Source of the DNA: an uncultured Oscillospiraceae bacterium
Lineage (GTDB): Bacteria > Bacillota > Clostridia > Oscillospirales > Ruminococcaceae
Assembly: GCA_934444765.1 (NCBI GenBank)
Contig: CAKSDC010000009.1
Span: 1-64,000, forward strand
Reading direction: 5' to 3'
Length of the DNA stretch: 64,000 bases
The notes under the pieces are model-generated. The model was not told the DNA's origin. It saw only the letters and a program-made list of their open reading frames with translations, and ran no database searches. The first letter of the stretch is position 1. Each line of letters starts with the position of its first letter. Positions 45,449-54,341 of this stretch are shown here, in pieces. Both the position numbers and the translations under genes were made by a program.

Positions 45449-46432
45449 TTACCCTTTGTGAATATTCATCATGTTAATAGTGTGGTCTATATACTCTATA
45501 GTCACGGTGCGGTAGTTCATTTGAGCGTAACGGTCTTGTACCAAGCTAATAGGATATGCCACCTTACCGACTAAGCTATCGTTAAAGAATATGTACTGGT
45601 CGTTGTGACCTATAGCCACTAAACAGTGTTCATTTTTCATATATTGAAAGATAGTATCTGTACCTGTGATATGCCAAGTCAATCCGCATTCAGAGTCTAC
45701 CATATTTTGAGTAGCCCATATTATTACAGGAACGCCATTATCTAAATAGTTAGTAACGTCTTGCATGGTTAAGTTTCTATGAGCCTCAACTTTAAAGTAT
45801 TCGCTAATTTGGTATTCATCTAATACACTGTTAATAGCTTCTACTATAGTATTTTCGTAACAACCCAGACCTTCAGCACTTTTAGGATTACCTATAAAAG
45901 ACTTGTTAGGGTGTGGTCCTTGTAGTATCTTATCACCATAGCGATTATACCCTATAACAGTAAGTTCCGACTTATTAAGATGTTGGTCTATAAAGTCATC
46001 TACTGAGATATCCAGTCCATAGTATTGTAGCACCGAAACTGCACTAACGCTTTCGCAACCCGTAGGATATCTATACGCTTGATACGTATAAGGAACGTCT
46101 AATATAGTAGCATCTTCTATAAAGTCGTCTTCTAACAGACTATAAGGTTCTAACGAATACTGTTTAATAGTAATACTCTTAGTATCTTTAGGAGTATATT
46201 CAAAACTTTTGGAAGTACTATCTAAAGGACTATTCAATATTATGTTCACACCACCATTACTATTAATATTATCTACTATAAAGGAACTATCTTCAATAGT
46301 ATCATCACTAATTGAGCTTCCAATGGTCATGTTGATATCTAAGTGATTAATCCTATCAAACGGTAACATTAAAAACAGTACTATACTTATGCCAAATAGT
46401 AGCTTTAATATATAGTGTCCATTAACTTGCAT
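45449..46432 (-). CDS. C39-like cysteine peptidase-family protein, membrane-anchored
   Basis: A 327-residue protein with one N-terminal helix (LLFGISIVLFLMLPF) and an extracellular body. The peptidase C39-like domain starts near residue 110: ILDVPYTYQAYRYPTGCESV has the catalytic cysteine, SAVSVLQYYG the following helix, and MKNEHCLVAIGHNDQYIFFN carries the histidine and aspartate. Such domains cleave at double glycines in ABC exporters, but free-standing versions like this are common in Firmicutes and of unclear role. It is last in the four-gene operon headed by the DUF4317 gene, seven bases after the preceding stop. Confidence 0.85.
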   Translation of the reverse strand: MQVNGHYILKLLFGISIVLFLMLPFDRINHLDINMTIGSSISDDTIEDSSFIVDNINSNGGVNIILNSPLDSTSKSFEYTPKDTKSITIKQYSLEPYSLLEDDFIEDATILDVPYTYQAYRYPTGCESVSAVSVLQYYGLDISVDDFIDQHLNKSELTVIGYNRYGDKILQGPHPNKSFIGNPKSAEGLGCYENTIVEAINSVLDEYQISEYFKVEAHRNLTMQDVTNYLDNGVPVIIWATQNMVDSECGLTWHITGTDTIFQYMKNEHCLVAIGHNDQYIFFNDSLVGKVAYPISLVQDRYAQMNYRTVTIEYIDHTINMMNIHKG

Positions 46433-46439
46433 GAGTGTA

Positions 46440-46949
46440 CTACCTATGAGTATCTTGTATGTAGCATAGTGTTTCTTGACTATCGTTATAGTATATCAAC
46501 CAATTAAAGTGATTAGATACTATGGTAAAGTCTCCGCCGTTGCCTAAAGGAACACCTTCAAATAGAACCTTTACTATAGCAGAGAGTTCACCCTGATATA
46601 CTGCCGAAAAGTCTTCATCTTGTGCAGTACCAGATATACATAAGTAAGCCGAATTATCACTCTTGGGTGCATATGCGAATATGTACTTTAAAAAGTCTTC
46701 CCAACTGCGTTCACCAAGGATTATAGACTTAGTTAAGTCGTTGTTAGATAGTCTATCGTCTAACTTATCGTATATCTTATTAATGGAAATAGTGCTATAT
46801 TGCGAAACGTCCACAAAGCTATAGTAAGTATCTTCTATAACAGATTTTTCCACTTCATCGGAAACTTTAAAAAATTTAGACTTATCTATATTAAAAGAAG
46901 TCACTACGTTTTGGACTTCGTCTATTACTATATTTTCTTCATCGCACAT
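46440..46949 (-). CDS. Acidic cytoplasmic protein of unknown function
   Basis: A 169-residue acidic protein without signal or membrane segments. The second half (ICISG-like LCISGTAQDEDFSAVYQG, then GGDFTIVSNHFNWLIYYN and a Thr/His end) resembles small immunity-type domains with a final exposed beta strand, but I cannot assign a family. It lies between a HAD phosphatase and a C39-like peptidase, separated by 23 and 7 bases, and is clearly co-transcribed with them. GAAAGGATTTG lies upstream of the ATG. Confidence 0.65.
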   Translation of the reverse strand: MCDEENIVIDEVQNVVTSFNIDKSKFFKVSDEVEKSVIEDTYYSFVDVSQYSTISINKIYDKLDDRLSNNDLTKSIILGERSWEDFLKYIFAYAPKSDNSAYLCISGTAQDEDFSAVYQGELSAIVKVLFEGVPLGNGGDFTIVSNHFNWLIYYNDSQETLCYIQDTHR

Positions 46950-46972
46950 AGTATAATATCAAATCCTTTCAG

Positions 46973-47785
46973 TTATGTATTTTTAAGTAGCCAGTTAGCC
47001 ACACCGTCGTTAAGATTATCGCCTATAGTATCGGTAGCAACTTCTTTTAGCGATTGAATAGCATTATTCACGGCATAACTTCTGTCACATACTTTAAACA
47101 TATCCATATCGTTTAGACCGTCGCCGAAACAGACCACCTCATCACAGTGCAGATAGTCCTTCAATTGCAATATGGCGTTCGCCTTATTAACGCCTTTAGG
47201 AAGAACTTCCAACCAAGCGTTCTTAGTATAATAGTCTTCTTGAAGTATACAGTTATAGTTATCTTTTAAGACTGCATACGCTTGAATGAGTCTTTCGGTG
47301 GTATCTATACAGGTATAGTAGAACGTTTCCCCAGCGTATAGCGAACTATCACATTTAACAGAACGTTCTCTAACGTCGCCATTTCGGGACTTTAAATACT
47401 CTGCCATATAGTCATTAACTCTACTATCGATATAAGAAAACTTTTCCACACCGTTAATCATAGAGTACACTATAGGAGATATTTTAAAGCTACTTAGTAT
47501 ATCACGAATATTAACACTATCATTATATGTAAAGTAGTTAGATATTAACACTCTATTAGATAGACTATCTACTATCATAGTGCCGTTGTATACTATCATA
47601 GGAAAGTTTACTAATAAGCCTTTAATCACCTTATTAGCTGTAATCTTAGAACGTGCAGTAGCTATAGAAAACTTCAAGCCTCTACCGACTAAACTATTGA
47701 TGACGCTTATAGTATACTCCGAGAGTGTTTCATCATCACGTAACAGAGTACCGTCTAAGTCGGAAACGTATAGAATATTACTCAT
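46973..47785 (-). CDS. HAD-superfamily (Cof-type) phosphatase
   Basis: A 270-residue hydrolase. The nucleophile motif is YVSDLDGTLLRDDETLSEYT near residue 9. A motif II threonine lies in FSIATARSKI, a lysine in the cap region, and motif IV is EVVCFGDGLNDMDMF. The large alpha/beta cap makes it a Cof/IIB-type member, whose usual substrates are sugar phosphates or flavin-like phosphates. The start lies four bases after the DUF4317 gene. It belongs to the DUF4317-HAD-unknown-C39 operon. Confidence 0.9.
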   Translation of the reverse strand: MSNILYVSDLDGTLLRDDETLSEYTISVINSLVGRGLKFSIATARSKITANKVIKGLLVNFPMIVYNGTMIVDSLSNRVLISNYFTYNDSVNIRDILSSFKISPIVYSMINGVEKFSYIDSRVNDYMAEYLKSRNGDVRERSVKCDSSLYAGETFYYTCIDTTERLIQAYAVLKDNYNCILQEDYYTKNAWLEVLPKGVNKANAILQLKDYLHCDEVVCFGDGLNDMDMFKVCDRSYAVNNAIQSLKEVATDTIGDNLNDGVANWLLKNT

Positions 47786-47789
47786 AGTG

Positions 47790-48911
47790 TTATATCTTCA
47801 TAGATAGACCGTTAATTTCCACGCAAGGGTCATCAACGTCTATTAGTATGCATCTTCTACCTTCTATATTGGCAGTACGAACCTTTTCGACACCGTCTTG
47901 AGATACGTTTACAGTAATCTCTGGAGTAGATATTACGGTCTTAGTATCTACTAAGTTAGAGGCTATAAAAGAACCTTTTCCCATAGTAGTTTCATATACA
48001 GTATCTAAAGCCAATAGTTTTTGACTATCCACACCTACTTCTTGAAGGATGTTCTTTAAACGAGGCTTATCTACTACGGTAGTTTCGGTATCGTTTTTGT
48101 TGTAGTCTATGATTTCTTTAATCTTGTCGTTTACTGACGTTATAACGTTATAGTTAAGGTCATCACCTACTACAGTCTTTAGAATGTTTTGAAACTCTGA
48201 CTTTTCGGACTGTGGGGACATAACGGCTTGACAACCGAACACGTCCTCTATAATAGAAAGGTTTGGTTTTTTAGGAGTCTTAGTGTAGTACATTATAGAG
48301 TTAATATCGGAAGTTCTATCACTAAAAGCAGGATATATAAATCCGTCACTTGGCGACTTATTTATCACTAATTCAGTATTTATTTTTTTAAGTATTTCAT
48401 CTTGAGAGAATATTAAACCGATATCGCTTAGTTCAGCGGTACACATAGCCGAAACCATAAAGTTATAGTCAAAGTTTAGGTCGTCGTTGTACTCATCGTT
48501 ACGAGTTTTTTTAGGCACGGTATAGGTACAGAACGCTAATAGTATCGCAAAAGACGGAGTATAGTCTATACTTTCAGCTATTCTGTTTATAAGAGTATCC
48601 ACAGTCTCTTGATTTTCAAACTTTTCGGTAAGTAGTGTATATAGTAGTGTTTGACTTCCGTCTTCTTGATACTGTTCATCTGGGAATTGATACTCTACTA
48701 AATTTTTTCCAACACTGGTAGAGAATACTTTTTTAAGAGTTTCTCTAATAGTTTCCACTTCATCTTGAAGGGTTTCTACATAAGGTTTTACAGAGCATAC
48801 TCTAACTTTCTTATCAGTATCCACAAAAGCGGTTACAAACTTATTAATAGTGAATAGACCAGTATCGTCCACAAAGTTCTTTTTTAGTTCGCTGACTTCT
48901 TTTTTATTCAT
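47790..48911 (-). CDS. DUF4317-family protein
   Basis: A 373-residue cytoplasmic protein beginning MNKKEVSELKKNFVDDTG, with TINKFVTAFVDTDKKVRVCS, VGKNLVEYQFP and later PSDGFIYPAFSDRTSDIN. This corresponds to the clostridial DUF4317 family, whose function is unknown. It is the first gene of a four-gene operon with a good promoter at 48949-48977. The start is ATG behind GAAAGGACTAT. A phosphatase and a C39-like peptidase as partners give no clear clue to its role. Confidence 0.82.
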   Translation of the reverse strand: MNKKEVSELKKNFVDDTGLFTINKFVTAFVDTDKKVRVCSVKPYVETLQDEVETIRETLKKVFSTSVGKNLVEYQFPDEQYQEDGSQTLLYTLLTEKFENQETVDTLINRIAESIDYTPSFAILLAFCTYTVPKKTRNDEYNDDLNFDYNFMVSAMCTAELSDIGLIFSQDEILKKINTELVINKSPSDGFIYPAFSDRTSDINSIMYYTKTPKKPNLSIIEDVFGCQAVMSPQSEKSEFQNILKTVVGDDLNYNVITSVNDKIKEIIDYNKNDTETTVVDKPRLKNILQEVGVDSQKLLALDTVYETTMGKGSFIASNLVDTKTVISTPEITVNVSQDGVEKVRTANIEGRRCILIDVDDPCVEINGLSMKI

Positions 48912-48948
48912 AGTGTATATAGTCCTTTCAAAAATACTAACTTAGAGT

Positions 48949-48977
48949 ATTATAACATAATAGGTTGATAATTTCAA
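48949..48977 (-). promoter_or_regulatory. Promoter of the DUF4317 operon
   Basis: On the minus strand: TTGAAA, 17 bases, TATAAT. Confidence 0.72.
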
Positions 48978-49004
48978 GTGATTTTTAGGTACAAAGAGTT
49001 ATAC

Positions 49005-49042
49005 AAAAAGTAAGAACGTCCATAATATTACGGACGTTCTTA
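49005..49042 (-). terminator. Terminator after the GH1 gene
   Basis: TAAGAACGTCC pairs with GGACGTTCTTA around a nine-base loop and is followed on the minus strand by CTTTTTG. Confidence 0.88.
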
Positions 49043-49061
49043 GTTCTAAATATACTATTAA

Positions 49062-50429
49062 TTAGAGATTTTCGCCATTAGTTTGAATAACTTCTTTAAA
49101 CCAGTAACCACTATCTTTGATAGTCCTTTCTTGGGTTTGATAGTCTACATATATTAAGCCGAAACGCTTATCGTAGCCAGAAGCCCATTCAAAGTTATCC
49201 ATTACAGACCAATACATATAGCCTAATATTTCTATACCACTTTCGGAAGCCTTTTTTAAGCCTCTTAGATATCGAGTTAAAAAGTCTATTCTGTTAGGGT
49301 CGTGAACCTTACCGTCTAAGAATACTCTATCATGGCAAGCCATACCATTTTCGGTAATTAATATAGGTAAGTGATATCTTTCATATAAAAACTTACAAGA
49401 CCAATATAGACAGTCATCATTAATAGGCCAACCCATTTGAGTTAAAGGTTGTCCAGTAGTGAACTTATCGCTTGGTAAGTTGTACTCTTGTATAGTGCCG
49501 TCTTCGTATACTATACCTTCTGCTTGGTAGATGTTTACACCATAGAAGTCTAAAGGTTGGGATATCAATTCCATATCGCCGTCTTTAATCTCTGGCATAT
49601 CTTGTGGGAATAGTTCGTAAGCCTTATCTGGATACTTACCTAAGAATATAGGGTCACTCCACCAACTTAAAGATAGTGTAAAGCGGTCGCCGTCAAGGTC
49701 AAAAGACTTTTCCCTTGCAATTTCAACGCACTTTTCGGAATTAGTTGCAGGATTGTATACAGGACCTATAGGAGCTAAACCTATTTTAACAGGTTGCTTG
49801 CCAAGAGTTCTTAATACCTTAACTGCTCTACCATGTGATAGTAATACGTTATGTGTAATTTGAGTTAGTTCTTTTCTGTTGCACTTATAGAAAGGTGCAA
49901 AAGTTCCCATATAGTGACCTACACCTACAAATACTTGTGGTTCGTTAAGAGTTATCCAATACTTTACTCTATCGGAATAGTTTTCGGTTAGAACCTTGGC
50001 ATACTCTTCAAACCATTCAGGAGATTTAGGATTTAACCAACCGCCTAACTTTTGTAGTTCCATAGGATAGTCCCAGTGATACATAGTAACTAAAGGTTCT
50101 ATACCGTTAGCTAATAGTTCGTCTATAAGGTCGTTGTAGAACTTTATACCCTTAGGATTAACTTCACCTATACCATTAGGAATTACTCTACTCCAACTTA
50201 TGGAAAATCTATAGTACTTAACGCCTAACTCTTTCATTTTGGCAACGTCTGCTTTAAAGTGGTGATAATGGTCACACGCAACGTTACCGTTTTCGCAATG
50301 TGCTATAGCTGGATTTCCTTGGCAATAGAAGTCCCATACGTTTAGACCCTTACCGTCTTCATTATAAGCACCTTCAACTTGATACGCTGCTGAGGCTGTA
50401 CCCCACATAAAATCTTTTCTAAAACTCAT
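49062..50429 (-). CDS. GH1 beta-glucosidase (cytoplasmic)
   Basis: A 455-residue (beta/alpha)8 enzyme. The acid/base glutamate is Glu 163 in WITLNEPQ and the nucleophile is Glu 360 in LITENGM. GTASAAYQVEG at residues 10-20 and MYHWDYP near 117 are further family marks. The sequence favours unphosphorylated substrate use, but 6-phospho activity cannot be excluded without checking the subsite residues. No signal peptide. It would cleave imported cellobiose and short glucans, complementing GH3. Its leader contains an inverted repeat at 50456-50477, and its promoter is at 50500. Confidence 0.95.
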   Translation of the reverse strand: MSFRKDFMWGTASAAYQVEGAYNEDGKGLNVWDFYCQGNPAIAHCENGNVACDHYHHFKADVAKMKELGVKYYRFSISWSRVIPNGIGEVNPKGIKFYNDLIDELLANGIEPLVTMYHWDYPMELQKLGGWLNPKSPEWFEEYAKVLTENYSDRVKYWITLNEPQVFVGVGHYMGTFAPFYKCNRKELTQITHNVLLSHGRAVKVLRTLGKQPVKIGLAPIGPVYNPATNSEKCVEIAREKSFDLDGDRFTLSLSWWSDPIFLGKYPDKAYELFPQDMPEIKDGDMELISQPLDFYGVNIYQAEGIVYEDGTIQEYNLPSDKFTTGQPLTQMGWPINDDCLYWSCKFLYERYHLPILITENGMACHDRVFLDGKVHDPNRIDFLTRYLRGLKKASESGIEILGYMYWSVMDNFEWASGYDKRFGLIYVDYQTQERTIKDSGYWFKEVIQTNGENL

Positions 50430-50455
50430 AACAATATCGCTCCTTTTAGTGTACT

Positions 50456-50477
50456 TAAAGACTTCTCATAGTCTTTA
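50456..50477 (-). promoter_or_regulatory. Inverted repeat in the GH1 leader
   Basis: TAAAGACT and AGTCTTTA, perfect eight-base arms with a six-base loop, about 25 bases downstream of the -10 element. It could be an operator or a transcript hairpin. Confidence 0.45.
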
Positions 50478-50499
50478 GTCGTCTTAACTCATTGATGCT

Positions 50500-50528
50500 A
50501 TTATACTATAGTGATTAAAAAAGTTCAA
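50500..50528 (-). promoter_or_regulatory. Promoter of the GH1 gene
   Basis: On the minus strand: TTGAAC, 17 bases, TATAAT. Confidence 0.7.
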
Positions 50529-50580
50529 CGTAAATATTAACTACATAGTGTGACAATATTGACTTTTAGAGTATACTGTA

Positions 50581-51372
50581 CTATTCAGCATATACCGAAT
50601 CTACTCCCAAATATTCTTCTAAGCATAGATTGTTTTCATGTATGTAAGTAGCAACGTCCACACCGACGTATCTTAAATGCCAAGACTCATATTGATAACC
50701 CGTAATATCTTCTTTACCCTTTGGAAAGCGAATTATAAAACCGTACTTATAGCAATTTTCGTCTATCCACTTACCCTCTGGAGTATCTGCAAAGCTATCA
50801 TCTATAGTATTAAGGTCGAATGCGTAACCCGATTGATGTTCCGAATAACCAGGTCTTGCAGAGTATGTATCTACCACTTCAGGGCTGTCCACTTCACAAT
50901 AAGAGTTGTACACTCTTTCTTGATAGTAGTATGAACGGTAACCAGAAGCCATATATACGTTTAGTCCTTCAGCGTCGGAATCCGCCTTTAGTTGATTATA
51001 AGCCTCTACCACTTCAGGAAATAGTCCTTGAGGAACTTCTGGTTTAAAGTCATCATAACCGCCATTGTATCCTTGATACTCAGCAGGAATACTATAAGAC
51101 TTGTTTACTATAAGTATACCGTCTATGTAAGTAGCACCGTCTACGACTTGAACATCATGTTGTGATGTAGTATCTTCAGTAGTCGTACTTGTAGTAGTAT
51201 CTGCCGTAGTAGTAATAGCGGAGTCACTAACTGAAACGTTCACATTAGAAGCGTCTTCTAAGTTAGAACCTTTCTTACTGGTTAAAGAGAATACTATTAT
51301 AATCAATATTAGTACCAACGCTAATAGGATTAGTATTCTGTCAATTCTAAGTTTAGCCTTTTTGTTGCTCAT
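50581..51372 (-). CDS. VanY-type D-alanyl-D-alanine carboxypeptidase (M15B)
   Basis: A 263-residue protein with one N-terminal membrane anchor (RIDRILILLALVLILIIIVF) and a Thr-rich spacer. The M15 catalytic domain shows MASGYRSYYYQERVYN, the zinc ligands in SEHQSGYAFDLNTID, and ESWHLRYVGVD with the last histidine. It trims the terminal D-Ala of peptidoglycan stem peptides. ATG at 51372 was chosen because AGGTGG lies eight bases upstream; the frame extends four codons further without one. It follows a PBP gene after a terminator and has its own promoter. Confidence 0.92.
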   Translation of the reverse strand: MSNKKAKLRIDRILILLALVLILIIIVFSLTSKKGSNLEDASNVNVSVSDSAITTTADTTTSTTTEDTTSQHDVQVVDGATYIDGILIVNKSYSIPAEYQGYNGGYDDFKPEVPQGLFPEVVEAYNQLKADSDAEGLNVYMASGYRSYYYQERVYNSYCEVDSPEVVDTYSARPGYSEHQSGYAFDLNTIDDSFADTPEGKWIDENCYKYGFIIRFPKGKEDITGYQYESWHLRYVGVDVATYIHENNLCLEEYLGVDSVYAE

Positions 51373-51414
51373 TAAGTATACCACCTATCTGTGATTAAAA
51401 TATGTATACTATTA

Positions 51415-51443
51415 ATTGTACCTAATATTCTTTAAGTTGTCAA
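51415..51443 (-). promoter_or_regulatory. Promoter of the carboxypeptidase gene
   Basis: On the minus strand: TTGACA, 17 bases, TACAAT. Confidence 0.75.
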
Positions 51444-51454
51444 TACTTATGTAC

Positions 51455-51473
51455 GGAACGTATCGCACGTTCC
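51455..51473 (-). terminator. Hairpin after the PBP gene
   Basis: GGAACGT and ACGTTCC with a GCGAT-type five-base loop; the downstream tract is short, and the next promoter begins a dozen bases later. Confidence 0.6.
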
Positions 51474-51483
51474 AATATTAATA

Positions 51484-53073
51484 CTACAGACCGCAAGCGG
51501 TTATAGTCTCTATAATCTGCTTGAATATAGGGGCAGAAGTAGTATTACCATATTCACCATTTTCCACTAACACGGTAACGGAATACTTAGGATTTTCACA
51601 TGGAAAATAGCCCGTAATCCATGCCTGACATACTTCTGTACCGTCAGCATTGAATATTCCAGTTTGAGCAGTAGAAGTCTTTCCACTTGCCGTAGTGTTG
51701 CAAGGTATTCCCAAAGAGTTGCAATTATCCTGTACGGAAGAACGCATATAACTTTGAAGTTTTTTAGCAGTCTGCCAAGAAAACACTTTGGTATACCTGT
51801 TATAGTTTACGTCATGTAAACTTGAGCCGTCATCGGTTAGACCGTTCACTAAGTATAGTATAGGCATATTACCATCGTTAGCTATCGCACAAGTTAAAGA
51901 GGCTATCTGTACAGGAGTAACAGTCAATAGACCTTGTCCAAATGAGAAGTTTCCTTTTTCAGCAGGAACTCTTAACTGTTGCACAGTAGGAAGATACCCA
52001 CTATCAGAGGCGATATCTTTAGTAAAGATAGTCTGTCTACCGAACCCTAACTTTTTGCAGTAGTCTAATATAGTATAGTTATCCAATAGTTGAGAGAGTT
52101 CTATAAAGTAGGTATTACAGGAATTTTTTATAGCAGTTCGCATATCCTGAACCCCATGACCGTCTAACTTATGACAGTTAAAACACTGTCCGCATACGTT
52201 AAGACTACCATTGCAACAGTAGTTAAAACTTTCACTAATACCACACTCTAAAGCTACACCAGTAGTCACCAACTTGAATATAGAACCGCAACTATAAGAA
52301 CTCAATGCACGATTTATAAACGGCATATCAGGACTATTTAAAGAACTTTCTAAGTCTAATACGTCATATGTGGGAACACTGACTATAGCTTTAATCTGTC
52401 CACTGTTCACGTCAGCGACTATACAAGCACCCTTTTCTACACCTTGCATAGCGTCTTCACATATCTTTTGAATGTGACTATCTAAAGTAGTAACCACTCC
52501 AGAAGATACCATTCCATTATAACTTACTATAGGTTCTACAGAGTGGATAATGTTCCCGTAACCGTCTTGAGCGTACTTTACGGTATAGGTAGTATTAGCA
52601 GAGTGTAAAAAGTCACTATAAGAGCGTTCCAAACCACAGACACCCACACCGTCGGAGGAATACCCTATAATATGCTGTGCTATCTGACTATTAGAGTATC
52701 TTTTAGGAACGTTAAAAGTAATAATATCTTTGCTATCGTAGTCTGCTTTGGAAACTTCTATAGCAAACGGTCTACCAGTAGATAACTTTTTAGAGTACTC
52801 CTCTACATTCAAGACGTAAGGTTTAAGTTCTTTAGTAGCCTCTTGAGTAGGATATACCACTGCCATGATACTATTTTCAGTGTTCACCATTTGACTATAT
52901 TCAGCATCATATATAGTGCCATATACCGAACCTACTTCTACGGTATAATAATACTGTTCATCACTAATAGCAGAATAGGTATCGCTATCCAATACTATAG
53001 TAGACATATGCATAATAAGTATATAGTAGCATAGTATCATAGCAACAGAACAGAATAACAGTCTAACTTTCAT
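51484..53073 (-). CDS. Class B penicillin-binding protein (D,D-transpeptidase)
   Basis: A 529-residue membrane-anchored transpeptidase that cross-links peptidoglycan. An N-terminal helix (LLFCSVAMILCYYILIM) comes first, then a dimerisation-type pedestal. The active-site motifs are intact: SIFK in SCGSIFKLVTTGVAL, SCN in IKNSCNTYFIELSQ and KTS in TASGKTSTAQTGIF. The domain is smaller than in high-molecular-mass PBP2 proteins and resembles the FtsI/PbpA/SpoVD group; which one is not decided. It shows several extra cysteines (CCNGSLNVCGQCFNCH), which may form disulfides or bind metal. Confidence 0.92.
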   Translation of the reverse strand: MKVRLLFCSVAMILCYYILIMHMSTIVLDSDTYSAISDEQYYYTVEVGSVYGTIYDAEYSQMVNTENSIMAVVYPTQEATKELKPYVLNVEEYSKKLSTGRPFAIEVSKADYDSKDIITFNVPKRYSNSQIAQHIIGYSSDGVGVCGLERSYSDFLHSANTTYTVKYAQDGYGNIIHSVEPIVSYNGMVSSGVVTTLDSHIQKICEDAMQGVEKGACIVADVNSGQIKAIVSVPTYDVLDLESSLNSPDMPFINRALSSYSCGSIFKLVTTGVALECGISESFNYCCNGSLNVCGQCFNCHKLDGHGVQDMRTAIKNSCNTYFIELSQLLDNYTILDYCKKLGFGRQTIFTKDIASDSGYLPTVQQLRVPAEKGNFSFGQGLLTVTPVQIASLTCAIANDGNMPILYLVNGLTDDGSSLHDVNYNRYTKVFSWQTAKKLQSYMRSSVQDNCNSLGIPCNTTASGKTSTAQTGIFNADGTEVCQAWITGYFPCENPKYSVTVLVENGEYGNTTSAPIFKQIIETITACGL

Positions 53074-53130
53074 AATACATCACCGAATATAGTATTGGCT
53101 ATATGTACTGGTTTAAGTCAAGCGAATATA

Positions 53131-53169
53131 ATAGATACCGTCCTTAGTAAGACTAAAGACGGTATCTAT
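53131..53169 (-). terminator. Hairpin downstream of pfkA
   Basis: ATAGATACCGTC and GACGGTATCTAT pair, with an inner TTAGT/ACTAA pair; the T run after it is weak. Confidence 0.6.
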
Positions 53170-53203
53170 TATCAAAAATAAAATTTAAAAGAGGAGAAAT
53201 CAA

Positions 53204-54166
53204 TTAGATAGAAATTTCGTTGGCGACATTGTATAGGTCTATAGGGAATTCTTTCTTCATCTTTAGAGCCTCTTGAATATCAAAGTCAACTATTTGGTTC
53301 TTTTGCATACCTACTACTCTGTTACCGATATTCTGTTCAAGTAGGTCTACGGCATAGCTACCCATTTGACTTGCAACTACTCTGTCTCTTAAAGTAGGAG
53401 CGCCACCACGTTGTACGTGACCTAATATAGTGCTTCTGCTTTCTATACCAGTCATCTCTTGTATTCTATTAGCAATATTTTCAGAGCTTTCCTTAATACC
53501 TTCGGAAACTACTATAATAAAGTGAGTCTTACCTAACTTCTTAGATATAAGCATCTTCTTAGCTATTTCGTCAAGATTATACTCAACTTCTGGAACTAAT
53601 ATAGCAGTAGCACCGCAAGCTATACCAGTATTTAAAGCTATGTAACCAGCACCTCTACCCATAACTTCTACTACAGAGCAACGGTCATGAGATTGAGCAG
53701 TATCTGTAATTCTGTCTATCATTTGAACGGCTGTGTTCATAGCAGTATCATAACCAATAGTATATTCAGTACAAGCGATATCGTTATCTATAGTACCAGG
53801 AAGACCAACGCATAGTATACCTCTTGCGGATAGGTCAGCAGCACCACGGAAAGAACCGTCGCCACCTACTACTACTATACCTTCAAGACCAAGTTCTTCA
53901 CACTTAGATTTAGCCTTTTGTAGACCTTCTTCGTGTCTAAATTCAGGACATCTTGCAGTATATAGACAAGTACCGCCTCTTTGTAGAATACCTGATACGC
54001 TTCTTTCTTCCATTTTAAAAACTTCGCCACTAATAAGACCACAGTAGCCACGTTTAATACCGTATACGTCCATGCCTCTGTTCATAGCAGTTCTTGCCAC
54101 AGCACGAACTGCAGCGTTCATACCAGGTGCATCTCCGCCACTTGTAAGAATACCAATAGTTTTCAT
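53204..54166 (-). CDS. pfkA: 6-phosphofructokinase
   Basis: The committed step of glycolysis. The 320-residue protein has GILTSGGDAPGMNAA at the N-terminus for ATP binding, GGDGSFRGA, the catalytic TIDND in GLPGTIDNDIACTE, and MGRGAGYIAL plus the EGIKES and LGHVQRGGAPT blocks. This is a typical ATP-dependent type. It follows dnaE after a gap containing its own promoter at 54268-54296. The neighbourhood hprK-murB-rapZ-whiA-dnaE-pfkA is conserved in this phylum. Confidence 0.97.
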   Translation of the reverse strand: MKTIGILTSGGDAPGMNAAVRAVARTAMNRGMDVYGIKRGYCGLISGEVFKMEERSVSGILQRGGTCLYTARCPEFRHEEGLQKAKSKCEELGLEGIVVVGGDGSFRGAADLSARGILCVGLPGTIDNDIACTEYTIGYDTAMNTAVQMIDRITDTAQSHDRCSVVEVMGRGAGYIALNTGIACGATAILVPEVEYNLDEIAKKMLISKKLGKTHFIIVVSEGIKESSENIANRIQEMTGIESRSTILGHVQRGGAPTLRDRVVASQMGSYAVDLLEQNIGNRVVGMQKNQIVDFDIQEALKMKKEFPIDLYNVANEISI

Positions 54167-54267
54167 AATTAAAAAACTCCAATCTGCCTTAATGCAAAAT
54201 TTTAAATTTAATCCACACGTATGTTGTAACTGTGTTTTTTGGATATGTTACAATCCAATCCTTTACT

Positions 54268-54296
54268 ATTCTATCATACTTTTTTATTTAAGTCAA
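54268..54296 (-). promoter_or_regulatory. Promoter of pfkA
   Basis: On the minus strand: TTGACT, 17 bases, TAGAAT. Confidence 0.7.
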
Positions 54297-54341
54297 GTAC
54301 AAAGGTCTATTTTGTAAAATAGCAAAGAATTTTCTGTAATA

